The position numbers were made by a program, and so were the translations under genes. 64,000 nucleotides of DNA from Aphidius gifuensis (Eukaryota > Arthropoda > Insecta > Hymenoptera > Braconidae): the NCBI RefSeq assembly GCF_014905175.1, contig NC_057789.1, positions 7,068,001-7,132,000 on the forward strand. The letters run 5' to 3'. A model generated the notes under the pieces. The model saw nothing but the letters and a program-made list of their open reading frames with translations. It searched no databases and had not been told where the DNA came from. Shown here in pieces: positions 11,945-23,713 of the stretch (its first letter is position 1; every line of letters begins with the position of its first letter).

Positions 11945-14900
11945 TAAAAAAAAATAAGGAGGAGATTAATCTTTTCACAGGATTATAGAACAGGCGAAGA
12001 GGTATTTTATTCAATTTTTAGCTTACCTCTTCTTTTACCTGCTCTCCTGATATTACAAAAATAATTTTTATTTTCGTGAAATCAATTAGAAAAAAAAAAG
12101 TGGCGAGGTTAATTTTTTAACAGGATCATAGAATGAGCAAGGAGGTATTTTATTTAATTTCTAGTTCACCTCCTGTGTTACCTGCTCTCCTGATATTTCA
12201 AAAATAAATTTTATTTCTTTAAAAACAATTAGAAAAAAAATAGTGGCGAGGTTAATTTTTTAACAGGATCATAGAATGAGCAAGGAGGTATTTTATTTAA
12301 TTTCTGTTTCACCTTCTGCATTACCTGTTCTCCTGATATTTTAAAAATAAATTTTATTTCTTTAATAACAATTAGAAAAAAAATAGTGGCGAGGTTAATT
12401 TTTTAACAGGATCATAGAATGAGCAAGGAGGTATTTTATTTAATTTCTGGTTCACCTCCTGTGTTACCTGCTCTCCTGATATTTCAAAAATAAATTTTAT
12501 TTCTTGAGAATCAATTAGAAAAAAAATAGTGGCGAGGTTAATTTTTTAACAGGATCATAGAATGAGCAAGGAGGTATTTTATTTAATTTCTGGTTCACCT
12601 CCTGTGTTACCTGCTCTCCTGATATTTCAAAAATAAATTTTATTTCTTTAAAAACAATTAGAAAAAAAATTGTGGCGACATTAATTTTTTTAAAGGATCA
12701 TAGAACAAACAAAGAGGTATTTTATTTAATTTCTAGTTCACCTTCTGCGTTACCTGTTCTCCTGATATTTTAAAAATAAATTTTATTTCTCGAGAATCAA
12801 TTAGAAAAAAAATAGTGGCGACATTAATTTTTTATCAGGATCATAGAACAGGCAAAGAGGTATTTTGTACAATTTCTAGTTCACCTCCTGCGTTACAAAC
12901 TCTCCTGATATTTCAAAAATAAATTTTATTTCTTGAGAATCAATTTAAAAAAAAATAGTGGCGAGGTTAATTTTTTAACAGGATCACAGAATGAGCAAGG
13001 AGGTATTTGATTTAATTTCTAGTTCACCTCCTGTGTTACCTGCTCTCCTGATATTTCAAAAATAAATTTTATTTCTTGAGAATCAATTAGAAAAAAAATA
13101 GTGGCGAGGTTAATTTTTTAACAGGATCATAGAATGAGCAAAGAGGTATTTTATTTAATTTCTAGTTCACCTCCTGTGTTACCTGCTCTCCTGATATTTC
13201 AAAAATAAATTTTATTTCTTGAAAATCAATTAGAAAAAAAATAGTGGCGAGGTTAATTTTTTAACAGGATCATAGAATGAGCAAGGAGGTATTTTATTTA
13301 ATTTCTAGTTCACCTCCTGTGTTACCTGCTCTCCTGATATTTCAAAAATAAATTTTATTTCTTTAAAAACAATTAGAAAAAAAATTGTGGCGACATTAAT
13401 TTTTTAACAGGATCATAGAACAGGCAAAGAGGTATTTTGTACAATTTCTAGTTCACCTCCTGTGTTACCTGCTCTCCTGATATTTCAAAAATAAATTTTA
13501 TTTCTTGAAAATCAATTAGAAAAAAAATAGTGGCGAGGTTAATTTCTTAACAGGATCATAGAATGAGCAAGGAGGTATTTTATTTAATTTCTGGTTTACC
13601 TCCTGTGTTACCTGCTCTCCTGATATTTTAAAAATAAATTTCATTTTCTTGAAATCAATTAGAAAAAAAATAGTGGCGAAGTTAATTTTTTAACAGGATC
13701 ATAGAATAAGCAAGGAGGTATTTTATTTAATTTCTAGTTTACCTCCTGCGTTACCTACTCTCCTGATATTTTAAAAATAAATTTTATTTCTTGAGAATCA
13801 ATTAGAAAAAAAATAGTGGCGAGGTTAATTTTTTAACAGGATCATAGAATGAGCAAAGAGGTATTTTATTTAATTTCTAGTTCACCTCCTGTGTTACCTG
13901 CTCTCCTGATATTTCAAAAATAAATTTTATTTCTTGAAAATCAATTAGAAAAAAAATAGTGGCGAGGTTAATTTCTTAACAGGATCATAGAATGAGCAAG
14001 GAGGTATTTTATTTAATTTCTAGTTCACCTCCTGTGTTACCTGCTCTCCTGATATTTCAAAAATAAATTTTATTTCTTTAAAAACAATTAGAAAAAAAAT
14101 TGTGGCGACATTAATTTTTTAACAGGATCATAGAACAGGCAAAGAGGTATTTTGTACAATTTCTAGTTCACCTCCTGCGTTACATACTCTCCTGATATTT
14201 CAAAAATAAATTTTATTTCTTGAGAATCAATTAGAAAAAAAATTGTGGCGACATTAATTTTTTAACAGGATCATAGAACAGGCAAAGAGGTATTTTGTAC
14301 AATTTCTAGTTCACCTCCTGCGTTACATACTCTCCTGATATTTCAAAAATAAATTTTATTTCTTGAGAATCAATTAGAAAAAAAATAGTGGCGAGGTTAA
14401 TTTTTTAACAGGATCATAGAATGAGCAAGGAGGTATTTTATTTAATTTCTAGTTCACCTCCTGTGTTACCTGCTCTCCTGATATTTCAAAAATAAATTTT
14501 ATTTCTTGAGTAGCTTAATTTTTAACAGGATCATAGAATGAGCAAGGAGGTATTTTATTTAATTTTAGTTCACCTCCTGCGTTACCTACTCCCTGATATT
14601 TCAAAATAAATTATTTCTTGAGAATCAATTAGAAAAAAAATAGTGGCGAGGTTAATTTTTTAACAGGATCATAGAATGAGCAAGGAGGTATTTTATTTAA
14701 TTTCTAGTTCACCTCCTGCGTTACCTACTCTCCTGATATTTCAAAAATAAATTTTATTTCTTGAGAATCAATTAGAAAAAAAATAGTGGCGAGGTTAATT
14801 TTTTAACAGGATCATAGAATGAGCAAGGAGGTATTTTATTTAATTTCTAGTTCACCTCCTGTGTTACCTGCTCTCCTGATATTTTAAAAATAAATTTTAT

Positions 14901-15760
14901 TTTGGTAAAATCAATTAGAAAAAAAATAGTGGCGAGGTTAATTTCTTAACAGGATCATAGAATGAGCAAGGAGGTATTTTATTTAATTTCTGGTTCACCT
15001 CCTGTGTTACCTGCTCTCCTGATATTTCAAAAATAAATTTCATTTTCTTGAAATCAATTAGAAAAAAAATAGTGGCGAGGTTAATTTTTTAACAGGATCA
15101 TAGAATGAGCAAGGAGGTATTTTATTTAATTTCTAGTTCACCTCCTGTGTTACCTGCTCTCCTGATATTTCAAAAATAAATTTTATTTCTTGAAAATCAA
15201 TTAGAAAAAAAATAGTGGCGAGGTTAATTTCTTAACAGGATCATAGAATGAGCAAGGAGGTATTTTATTTAATTTCTAGTTCACCTCCTGTGTTACCTGC
15301 TCTCCTGATATTTCAAAAATAAATTTTATTTCTTTAAAAACAATTAGAAAAAAAATAGTGGCGACATTAATTTTTTAACAGGATCATAGAACAGGCAAAG
15401 AGGTATTTTGTACAATTTCTAGTTCACCTCCTGCGTTACATACTCTCCTGATATTTCAAAAATAAATTTTATTTCTTTAAAAACAATTAGAAAAAAAATT
15501 GTGGCGACATTAATTTTTTAACAGGATCATAGAACAGGCAAAGAGGTATTTTATTTGGTTCCTAGTTCACCTTCTGCGTTACATACTCTCCTGATATTTC
15601 AAAAATAAATTTTATTTCTTGAGAATCAATTAGAAAAAAAATAGTGGCGACATTTATTTTTAACAGGATCATAGAACAGATAAAGAGGTATTTTATTCAA
15701 TTTCTAGTTCACCTTTTCTCTCACCTGTTCTTCTGATATTCTAAAAATAAATTTTTCGTA
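11945..15760 (+). repeat. tandem array, about 27 copies of a 143 bp unit
   Basis: The marker GTGGCGA recurs at exactly 143 bp steps from 12100 to 14388 (17 units). A shortened unit of about 112 bp follows, then exact 143 bp steps from 14643 to 15644 (8 units). One degenerate unit precedes 12100. Two unit types occur. Type A reads GCGAGGTTAAT with GAATGAGCAAGGAGG; type B reads GCGACATTAAT with GAACAGGCAAAGAGG and usually a TTTTGTACAATT variant. B units start at 12672, 12815, 13387, 14102, 14245, 15358, 15501 and 15644. There is no ORF, and both edges are degenerate, as expected for unequal exchange. Confidence 0.97.
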
Positions 15761-18700
15761 TTGTATCATTTTTTTCTTCACAGGACCTTGTGTATCTTGA
15801 ATATTATGGTATAGTTGGCAACGCTGCAGACTTTCATTTTGTCTCGATGATATCTAGTGCATTCAAAAACTTGTATACCATCATTTTGTTAATACATATT
15901 TAGTTTTATAGCAACGCAGGCAGAAAACATAGAAATACGATATACACTCTTTATAGAAAACTCGACGAGGTCTCTTTTGCTGTCATCGAGCCGGCACAAA
16001 CCTCCTCACAACTCTCCTTATTGCTTTAACTTCCATGGAAATAGAATTCCTTTCACAGAACACGGTCGAATCTAATTCGTGCGAAATGAGGGTTGGCATA
16101 CTTGACATCCCACATGCTCTGAATGCAATGGCTAAAAAACTATATATATTATATTATACTCGATAATAATGATAATAATAATATAAATTTTTTTCCATCT
16201 CTTATCTTTCAACTCTCAAGTGGGAAAAAAGAATAATACGAAAAATTAAAAATGAACAAATGAATAGTTTTGTAGTTGAATAATGAGTAGAGAAGAAAAT
16301 TTAAAAAATAAATGAAAATGATAAAAAAAAAAAGACACATATATGCATGAGAAAAATAAAGTGGGTAGTAAAGAAATGATGGGTTTTTGTCAAGGCCCTT
16401 GTATGGTATACCAAGGTAGATACAGGAAATAGCAAAAAAAAAAAAAACCGGATGATTTACCGTGAAAGAAAAAAATGAGGTGAGAAAAGGTGAAAGGTTA
16501 AAAAAAATTCATATATATATATATAAAAGTAAAAAAAAGAAAGAGGTTTTTCTTGGAAGATGCACGGTCGCATCCTTATCGATAAGTCCGTGGACATTCA
16601 CGGAGATAAGAAGATGTCATGAAAAGTCTCATCTCATTTATACGACGTCAAAGGACTTGTACGCGTGTAAAGCCTTTTTATTTTTTTTCATGTGCATCAA
16701 ACATTTTATTTTCTCGTTTTATATTTTTTATTTTTTTTCCAATAAATATATATAGTTTTTTTTTTTTTATTTAATTTTTCTTTTGTATTTTTCTTTAACC
16801 TATTGTTTTTTTTTTTTTACAATTTTTCTATGCTATTTTGTTTTATTATTATTTTTCGTTTTCCTTTATTTTTCAATTTCTTTTTTTTTTTTTCTTTAAG
16901 AAATTTTACAACAACTTTCACGTTCACCGAGGAAAAATATATGATTCTTCATATATTTATACTTTTCTTTCCCGGAGAAACTGGGATTGCAGGGTCATTT
17001 TTTTCTTTTTTGCTTCACCCTTTTACAAGTTCAATATTGACATTCTTTTAGGTACATTTTTTTTTTTTTTTCTTGGTACTTTTTTGTGCTTCTTGAGTAC
17101 AATGTAAAAATATAAGAATGAAAAATAAGGCCATAGATGAATTTGGTGAAAAGAGAATAATAAATATAACCAAGAGTTTTATGAAAATAGATCAATTATC
17201 ATAAAAAAAAATTTCAAAAACCAATTAAGTAATTGTGTATTTATAAGAGATGATAGAGAAACGAAATACTCCAATCAATGTTATATAAAAAGAATATAAA
17301 CTAAAAAGTCATTGACATAATTTTGTCAGTGCTTTAATGAGATAAAATTTCTCAGACCTTTTAATTGAAAATCTATTGAAATAGTTGAACGAAGCAATAA
17401 TTAAAAATACATGTGCATAATTTCCGTTCGACTTTTCACTAAATATATGTTCACAATCAATAATCCATCATTAAGTTTTTATAAATAATTTAATTTTTCA
17501 AATTGATTCTATAAAATAAAAAATTACTTCATTAAAACATCCCCTCATGTAAAATTTTCAGTAGAAAAAAAAATCATTATCTTTTTATTTCTAGCGATTC
17601 AAAAGTTTAAGTGTTTTATGTAAATTTTATCAGAGTTCAACTGGGTGAAAAAATGTCAGAGTCATGTAGAATTCGACATCAAAAAGATTTTTGCATATAA
17701 AGACCACTAGCATATATTCTCTGAAGAAATTTTATTGACTGCGTTAAGTATTTTCTGTAACAGAAAAATGAGGTATTTTTCTTTTCTCTTTTAGCTTTTT
17801 TTTTTTTCACTTTGACATTTTATCTTCCAATGCAAACAATGTTTTTCAGACCTAATATCGTTTTATATTTATATAAAAGGGACATAATTGACAGACAGAT
17901 TTTTTTTTTAATTTTTCTTTTTTTCAACAATGGTATCATTAAAAATATTAATTGTTTATAATCAAATAAATTCATGAAAAAGGTACTAATGTCAACTGAA
18001 ATTACACATTTATAAAACGAGAAAAAAATTTGATATTTGACTTTAAAAAAAAATAAAAAACATTCATTATTTTTTTTAGCAAATATAGATTTATAAAATG
18101 ATCAAAGCTTTACAAATATTCACCATATCTGACTTAACTTTTAACATTTTTTTTTTTATTTTATTTAAAAAAAAATTAACTGAAAAATAAACTTGGATTT
18201 AAAATGAAAATTAATTTTCAATAATTTATACAAATTAATTGTCGTATATTAAATTCAATTATGTATAATTTTATAATTAATAAATTATAATTTATAAATA
18301 ATTCAAGTAAATAGTTGTAAAAAATGATAAAGAATGAGAAAGAATGCCAAGCTTAAAAGAGATAGAAAATGAAAGCTTTGGTCAGGTACAAATTACTAGG
18401 GAGTCAGATGGAAACTAAACTAGACTTGGGAATTGTGAGTAGGCGCACTGGTATAAATAGCCATATCGTATAATATATATATGTATACACGCGAGTTTGC
18501 CGTTGATACTATAACAAAACTACCAACAACCTGATGTATATACATATAAAATAATGTATATATAAGACAACAGCCATGTCTATCCACCTAGGTACCTTCT
18601 TCTCTTTTGCAATGTTGCTGATGTCGGTAAGGCATAACACTGGTAGGTGGTATTAGTAATAGTAGTGGTATTCATAGTTGTGATAGTGCAGCTTTTATTC

Positions 18701-20865
18701 TCTCTTTGTCTTACCTATTTTAACAAGACAAAGTTTCTTTGTCATTGTGTTCTCGCTTATATCTTCTATCCTGTTTATGAGACTTGAATATTCGCTTGAA
18801 AACACCTGGAGCTTAATAATTCCATGAGGGCATTATTGAACCAGTCAATTAACCATCTAATATAATTTCCCTGCTGCATTATTATTATTTAAAACTATTT
18901 ATATATGTATAATACATAATAAATATATTTAATATACTTAACTATTTTTCATTCACAAATAATTTTACTTAAAGTAATTACTGTGATTTTTATTTTTTGA
19001 TATATCTATAATTCAATTATGAAAAATAAAAATTTAAATATTTAAATATATATTTTTCGAGATATTATAATAATTGTTCTCAATGGAATATTAAACATTA
19101 TCGACTCATATAATAAGCTTAATAAATATAATATTTTGAGGTATTATAATGAGTACTAAATTTTATGATGATAATTGAATATTGTACCCATGAGACAAGT
19201 TCCAATTTAACTCGATACAAGACTTGATATATGAATATAGAGCTAATTTATTATATAGATCTCATCCGATATACATAGATATATACCTTACATAAACGTG
19301 TTTATAATACCAAAATTGGTAAAGGTATAAAATAGAAGAGAGTAAAAGTTAAAGTAAGACAGAGAAAGAGCAATAGATGAGTTATAAGAGTGCACGATCG
19401 TTATCATGATCGTGGTTATCATGGTCTACGAGACTTTTCGGACGTTCGATTATATTTAGATAACGTTTGTAGAGTTTCATAACGCAACTTCCTTGAAAAC
19501 TAGTATTTATATACTCACCTGAAAATATACAACTTTGTATTGTAATACTACTACTTTATATTTACAGAGATTAAATAAAAAAATATACGATTAATGACTA
19601 TATTCATCTATTAATATTTATATACAACTACATATGTATACATTCATTCAAACATTGAAAAATTTAATATACACATGCATTAATAAAATAACACAATTGC
19701 AGAGAAAAAAAAAATTTATATATAGTATGACTTTACATATTTATAATATATGAATTTGTGTTCATATATGTATTACACCGAGGACACATATAGTTAAATC
19801 AAAGCTATATCGCGTGACGGGATGGTAAATGCAATTACTTGCATGCAAATATACGAAAATTTGCTGTATATATAAAATTTGGTATTCCGCGGAATGGAGC
19901 CTGGCACGACAGGCTAAAGAGACTCTGGTTATTTGTTTTTTAATTTTTATTTTTATCATTATTGTTTAATATTTTTTATTATCTATATAATATTTATTTT
20001 ATTCAAGTAACGTAATATTATTACAAGTGACATTAGCAGGTGCATCTATGGTTGAATTTAAAAAATATTTTTACATAGATTATATCTGAGAAAATGTCTA
20101 AATGAATTTGGGATTTTTATTGAGTGTTAATTGTATTTAAATCGTAGAAGAATTTAAATTAATTATTTTATTTGTAGAATATTGTATGAGCAAAGCGTGT
20201 TAGCATTTCATGGGCATTAATGAACCTTTTAGAAATTAATGAATCAAGCTTGCACGCAATAGAACAACCTTTTTTTTTTTTACCGATTTACTGATTTTTA
20301 AATTAATGATTAGAATAAAAACTTGAGATTTATAATTCGTTGATAATTTTATTTATACTGAACTTGAAAAAACATACAGAATTTTATTTTTGGATTTATT
20401 ATTTGCCAATTTAGATTTTGTAATTATTTAATTTTAAACGTTTCATGATAAATCTATTTTTATTATCTAAATACTAGAAATCGTTTATGACTATCAATTG
20501 AATTAGATATTAATAACATTTTAATGAAATTAAAAAGCTAAATATACATTTATTATTAGAATCATAAATCTAGATATAAATTAAATATTTTTGAATAAAT
20601 TTTAAGAAGTTAAATTCACAAATAGATAAATGACTTGAAGCATCTACTTATAAATAAATTTGTGTATAAAAGCAGAAATGTATAAATAGGCTTTCATATA
20701 TGAAATTATAGAAAATATTCCGACAAATAAATAAGAAGATTGTAGCTTAACCGATTTTATATTCTCTCTATTATAAAAAGAACAGTTGTCATCGATAATT
20801 ATGAGAGAGAGATAGATAGGATATGTGTAGGTGTGTTACATTGTCTTTTTATAAAAAAAAAATAA
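15761..20865. other. gene-free stretch right of the satellite array
   Basis: No gene was recognised. Composition rises in GC at about 15785-16130, without an intact frame or paired splice sites. The rest is AT-rich DNA with homopolymers and TA repeats. Confidence 0.6.
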
Positions 20866-21435
20866 AAAAAGATATCAGAAATTTGAGGCAAATATTTTCT
20901 GGCATAGACCAAGTGCGTTTGTTCACATGGTCTATGCTAGATTATATTTGCCCCACACCACGCGAAGTCAAATCGAACATGAATGGTAACTATAATAAAC
21001 CTCTCATCTTACTTGATAAGGTTGTAAAAATTTTTCATCAATATCACCTTTTATTAAACTTGACGTGTTTGAACTCGAGACCACAACCACTGAAGGCAGG
21101 GCTCTTGCCGACTTAACCATCAGCTCACTCGATGATCTTTTAGTTATAAAAAATAGCCTAGAATTAAAAATTAGTTTATTACTTAATATTATTTTTTTTT
21201 TATTTTTGATAACATGATTTTTTTTCATTTATCATTATTATTTTTCAATGTCAATAAATTTAATTTTTTTTTACATTAATATTTTGTAATTTTTATTTAT
21301 TTTATTTTCAGTATTAATTAGATTAATGTGGATTTAAATAAAGAATAATTTAAATAATATTTATCCAGTTTTACAAATATACAGTCGAAAAAAAAAAAAA
21401 TTACAAAAGTCAAACAGTGACTACATTTTAATATG
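20866..21435 (-). mobile_element. dispersed repeat copy 2 with tRNA-like pol III promoter (SINE-like), inverted
   Basis: Read on the minus strand, this copy matches copy 1 at 8219-8818 with modest divergence. It has the same AT-rich leader, A box (21108-21119), B box (about 21067-21077) and terminal hairpin (20887-20952), ending in a T run on the minus strand. The region between B box and hairpin (about 20953-21065) differs from copy 1, so the two copies are mosaics. The B box here, GAGTTCAAACAC, also departs from the functional consensus. Confidence 0.55.
20887..20952. repeat. 66 bp hairpin at the end of repeat copy 2
   Basis: Outer arms GGCAAATA and TATTTGCC and inner arms CATAGACCA and TGGTCTATG pair around a loop of about 16 nt. 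It is the counterpart of the hairpin at 8732-8797 and is better preserved here. Confidence 0.65.
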
Positions 21436-21860
21436 GTCGTAAATATAAATTGAAAAGTAGAATTTCAAGTAAAAATTTCAATCGTTCATATTTAATAATA
21501 AAAATAAAATAAAATTACAAAAAAAAAAAAAATAATAAAAAGATATTTAAATTTTAATGTACATATATAAAACATGCTTATTCTACAATTAATAATATTT
21601 ATTTCAACTAAATAATAAATAACTTGTATATAAAAAAAAATATCCATTGACAAAAAAAATTATAAAATGATTTTTTTTTCTCATTGTAAAAGCTTGATGA
21701 ATATATGGTAAAGGTACAGACGAGTTGAAGGGTTGAGAGGGTTGAAGGAGAACAGTATAGCGTTTGCAAAATTAGCCCTGTTCACTCGATGAATTTCCAC
21801 CACATCCGCTTTATTGGGGGTACCAAGAATTATCGCATAACGTTACCAAGCAGTTTAATT

Positions 21861-21922
21861 TAACGTAACGCATTATTCACGTATGTGTCGTATATAAACG
21901 ATACCGTGAATTGACGTTAACG
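21861..21922. repeat. imperfect inverted repeat (hairpin), about 62 bp
   Basis: TAACGTAACGCATTATTCAC followed by GTAT (21861-21884) pairs imperfectly with ATACCGTGAATTGACGTTAA and CG (21901-21922) around a 16 nt loop. It lies in a GC-elevated patch (about 21720-21930). The size suits a microRNA precursor, but no known miRNA seed was recognised. Confidence 0.4.
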
Positions 21923-23572
21923 CAGGCCATGCAAAAGCTGACAAGTGAGAGGGGGGGAAAAGACAGAGTACAATCTATGTACTTTTATAAATGTAAAATA
22001 TTTAACGTTGGAAAGAAGGCAAAGCTCGTAAAAAAACGATATCACATAACTTGAATGTAAAAGCTGATAACTAGTGTTGGGAAACAAACAAAAAATCATA
22101 AAAAAAATAAAAATAAAAAATGCTTAACTTTCAAACTATATTGCCCGTTGGTGGTTCAAAATGTTTGCATTTTATTTTTACATTTTTACTCACCAATAAC
22201 GAGAAAATGAAAAAAAGAAAAAAAAAAAAAAAATTAAACGTGAAAGAGATACAGTCGTGTTAGTCAAAGAATAATACTTTTTTCATTTGTCTAAATTATA
22301 ATTCAATGAAAAAAAAAAAAACAATCATATCTCATTTGTTTTAATTTAATTTTTATAATTTTTTTTACATATATAAAAATGAGGAAATTATACAAAAAAC
22401 TTTCTATTTGATTTTTCAAGCTTTGTTAAGCTTGGTTTTTCAATTCATAATTTTTTATTCATAAATTAATATAATATGTATATTGCACTTTTTATTTTCC
22501 ATTTCATGAATACCATAATACAATAAATTGATTAATTAAATGAACATAACAATGATAAAAAAAAAACAATATTTTAATATCTTTTGTTTTATAAATAAAC
22601 AGCAAAATTGAAAAAAAGCAACGAATTCTTGGATAAATGTTGAAAATTATTTAATACGATCGTAAAAGGTTGCGTAAAAAAACTTAGAGCAAAGTCCATG
22701 CATTAGGGGTATAAAAAAAAAAGAAAAAAAATATGAAAAAGTTTTAATACCTCTAGTTTTTTTTTCAGTTGTTTTTTTTTTTTCGTTCCCCGTGGTATCC
22801 TATATTTCCATGAACTTATTGCTGCTTTTTGCGGGACACGTGTTGCCTGATGTATTCTGAAGCCAAAAACTTATATTTACCCATGAGAATCCTTATACTC
22901 ATATTTCATAATGTGTCGCTGAAATTTAGTAAATATTATATATATATATCTATATATTCGCATATATATGTATATATAGATGAAAACCGCAGACTACTGA
23001 GCCTCTCGGGAGGCTTTGGGTATAGAGAAAATGACACTGGAGAATAAAACCACGAGTGCAAAATAGAAAACTAAAGAAATATATAAAACAAAAAATATTC
23101 ACACCATATAATATAATAATAAAAACAAAAAAAAAATATACATACATCTGGTACATGCAAATGAAAATGGTGACTATTAATTTTTCGATATCTTGGTATC
23201 GTTGTATAGGTGTACGAAGGCAAATCAAACGAATGTCGATGGTACTTTTATGCAATTTTCATTTCCATATTTATTATTATCATTTTTTTCGATTATATAT
23301 ATCCAACTTCAATTTAACATTGAACCAAAAACAAAAAAAAAACCATAGGAAAATAAATAAAAATACAAAAACTTTCACAATAAAAGCAAAAAAAATTCGA
23401 ATATAAATTCCATATATGTCTGAAAAATTCACGAATTAGTTTTTTTTTTTTTTAAATAATATTTTATGTATTTATATTTTATTAAATACGTTAAAAATAA
23501 TCTCAGTTTTATAATTGTGAAATATATAATTAAAAATATATTTGAGAAAAAATTAGCAGGTATTTAATATTT

Positions 23573-23713
23573 CAGTAGTACAAGTCAAGCAGTGTCAGAC
23601 CTCATTGTTTTTTTTTTATTTGACAAGCTATAAGTAACTTAAAATTATCAAATATTAATTTATTTTTTAATAATTTACATTTGCCAGTAGTACGAATCAA
23701 ATAGTGTCAGACC
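23573..23713 (+). repeat. diverged direct repeat, 112 bp apart
   Basis: CAGTAGTAC, then AAGTCAAGCAGTGTCAGACC, at 23573-23601 recurs at 23685-23713 with about five changes. The sequence between is AT-rich. This is probably the remains of a two-copy tandem duplication. Confidence 0.5.

Noticed and set aside
11945..15760. Regular array resembling a CRISPR
   Set aside because: The 143 bp unit is repeated whole, with no unique spacers. It is a eukaryotic tandem satellite.
19393..19414. Palindrome CACGATC/GATCGTG
   Set aside because: Only 7 bp arms; short palindromes of this size are expected by chance in 64 kb.
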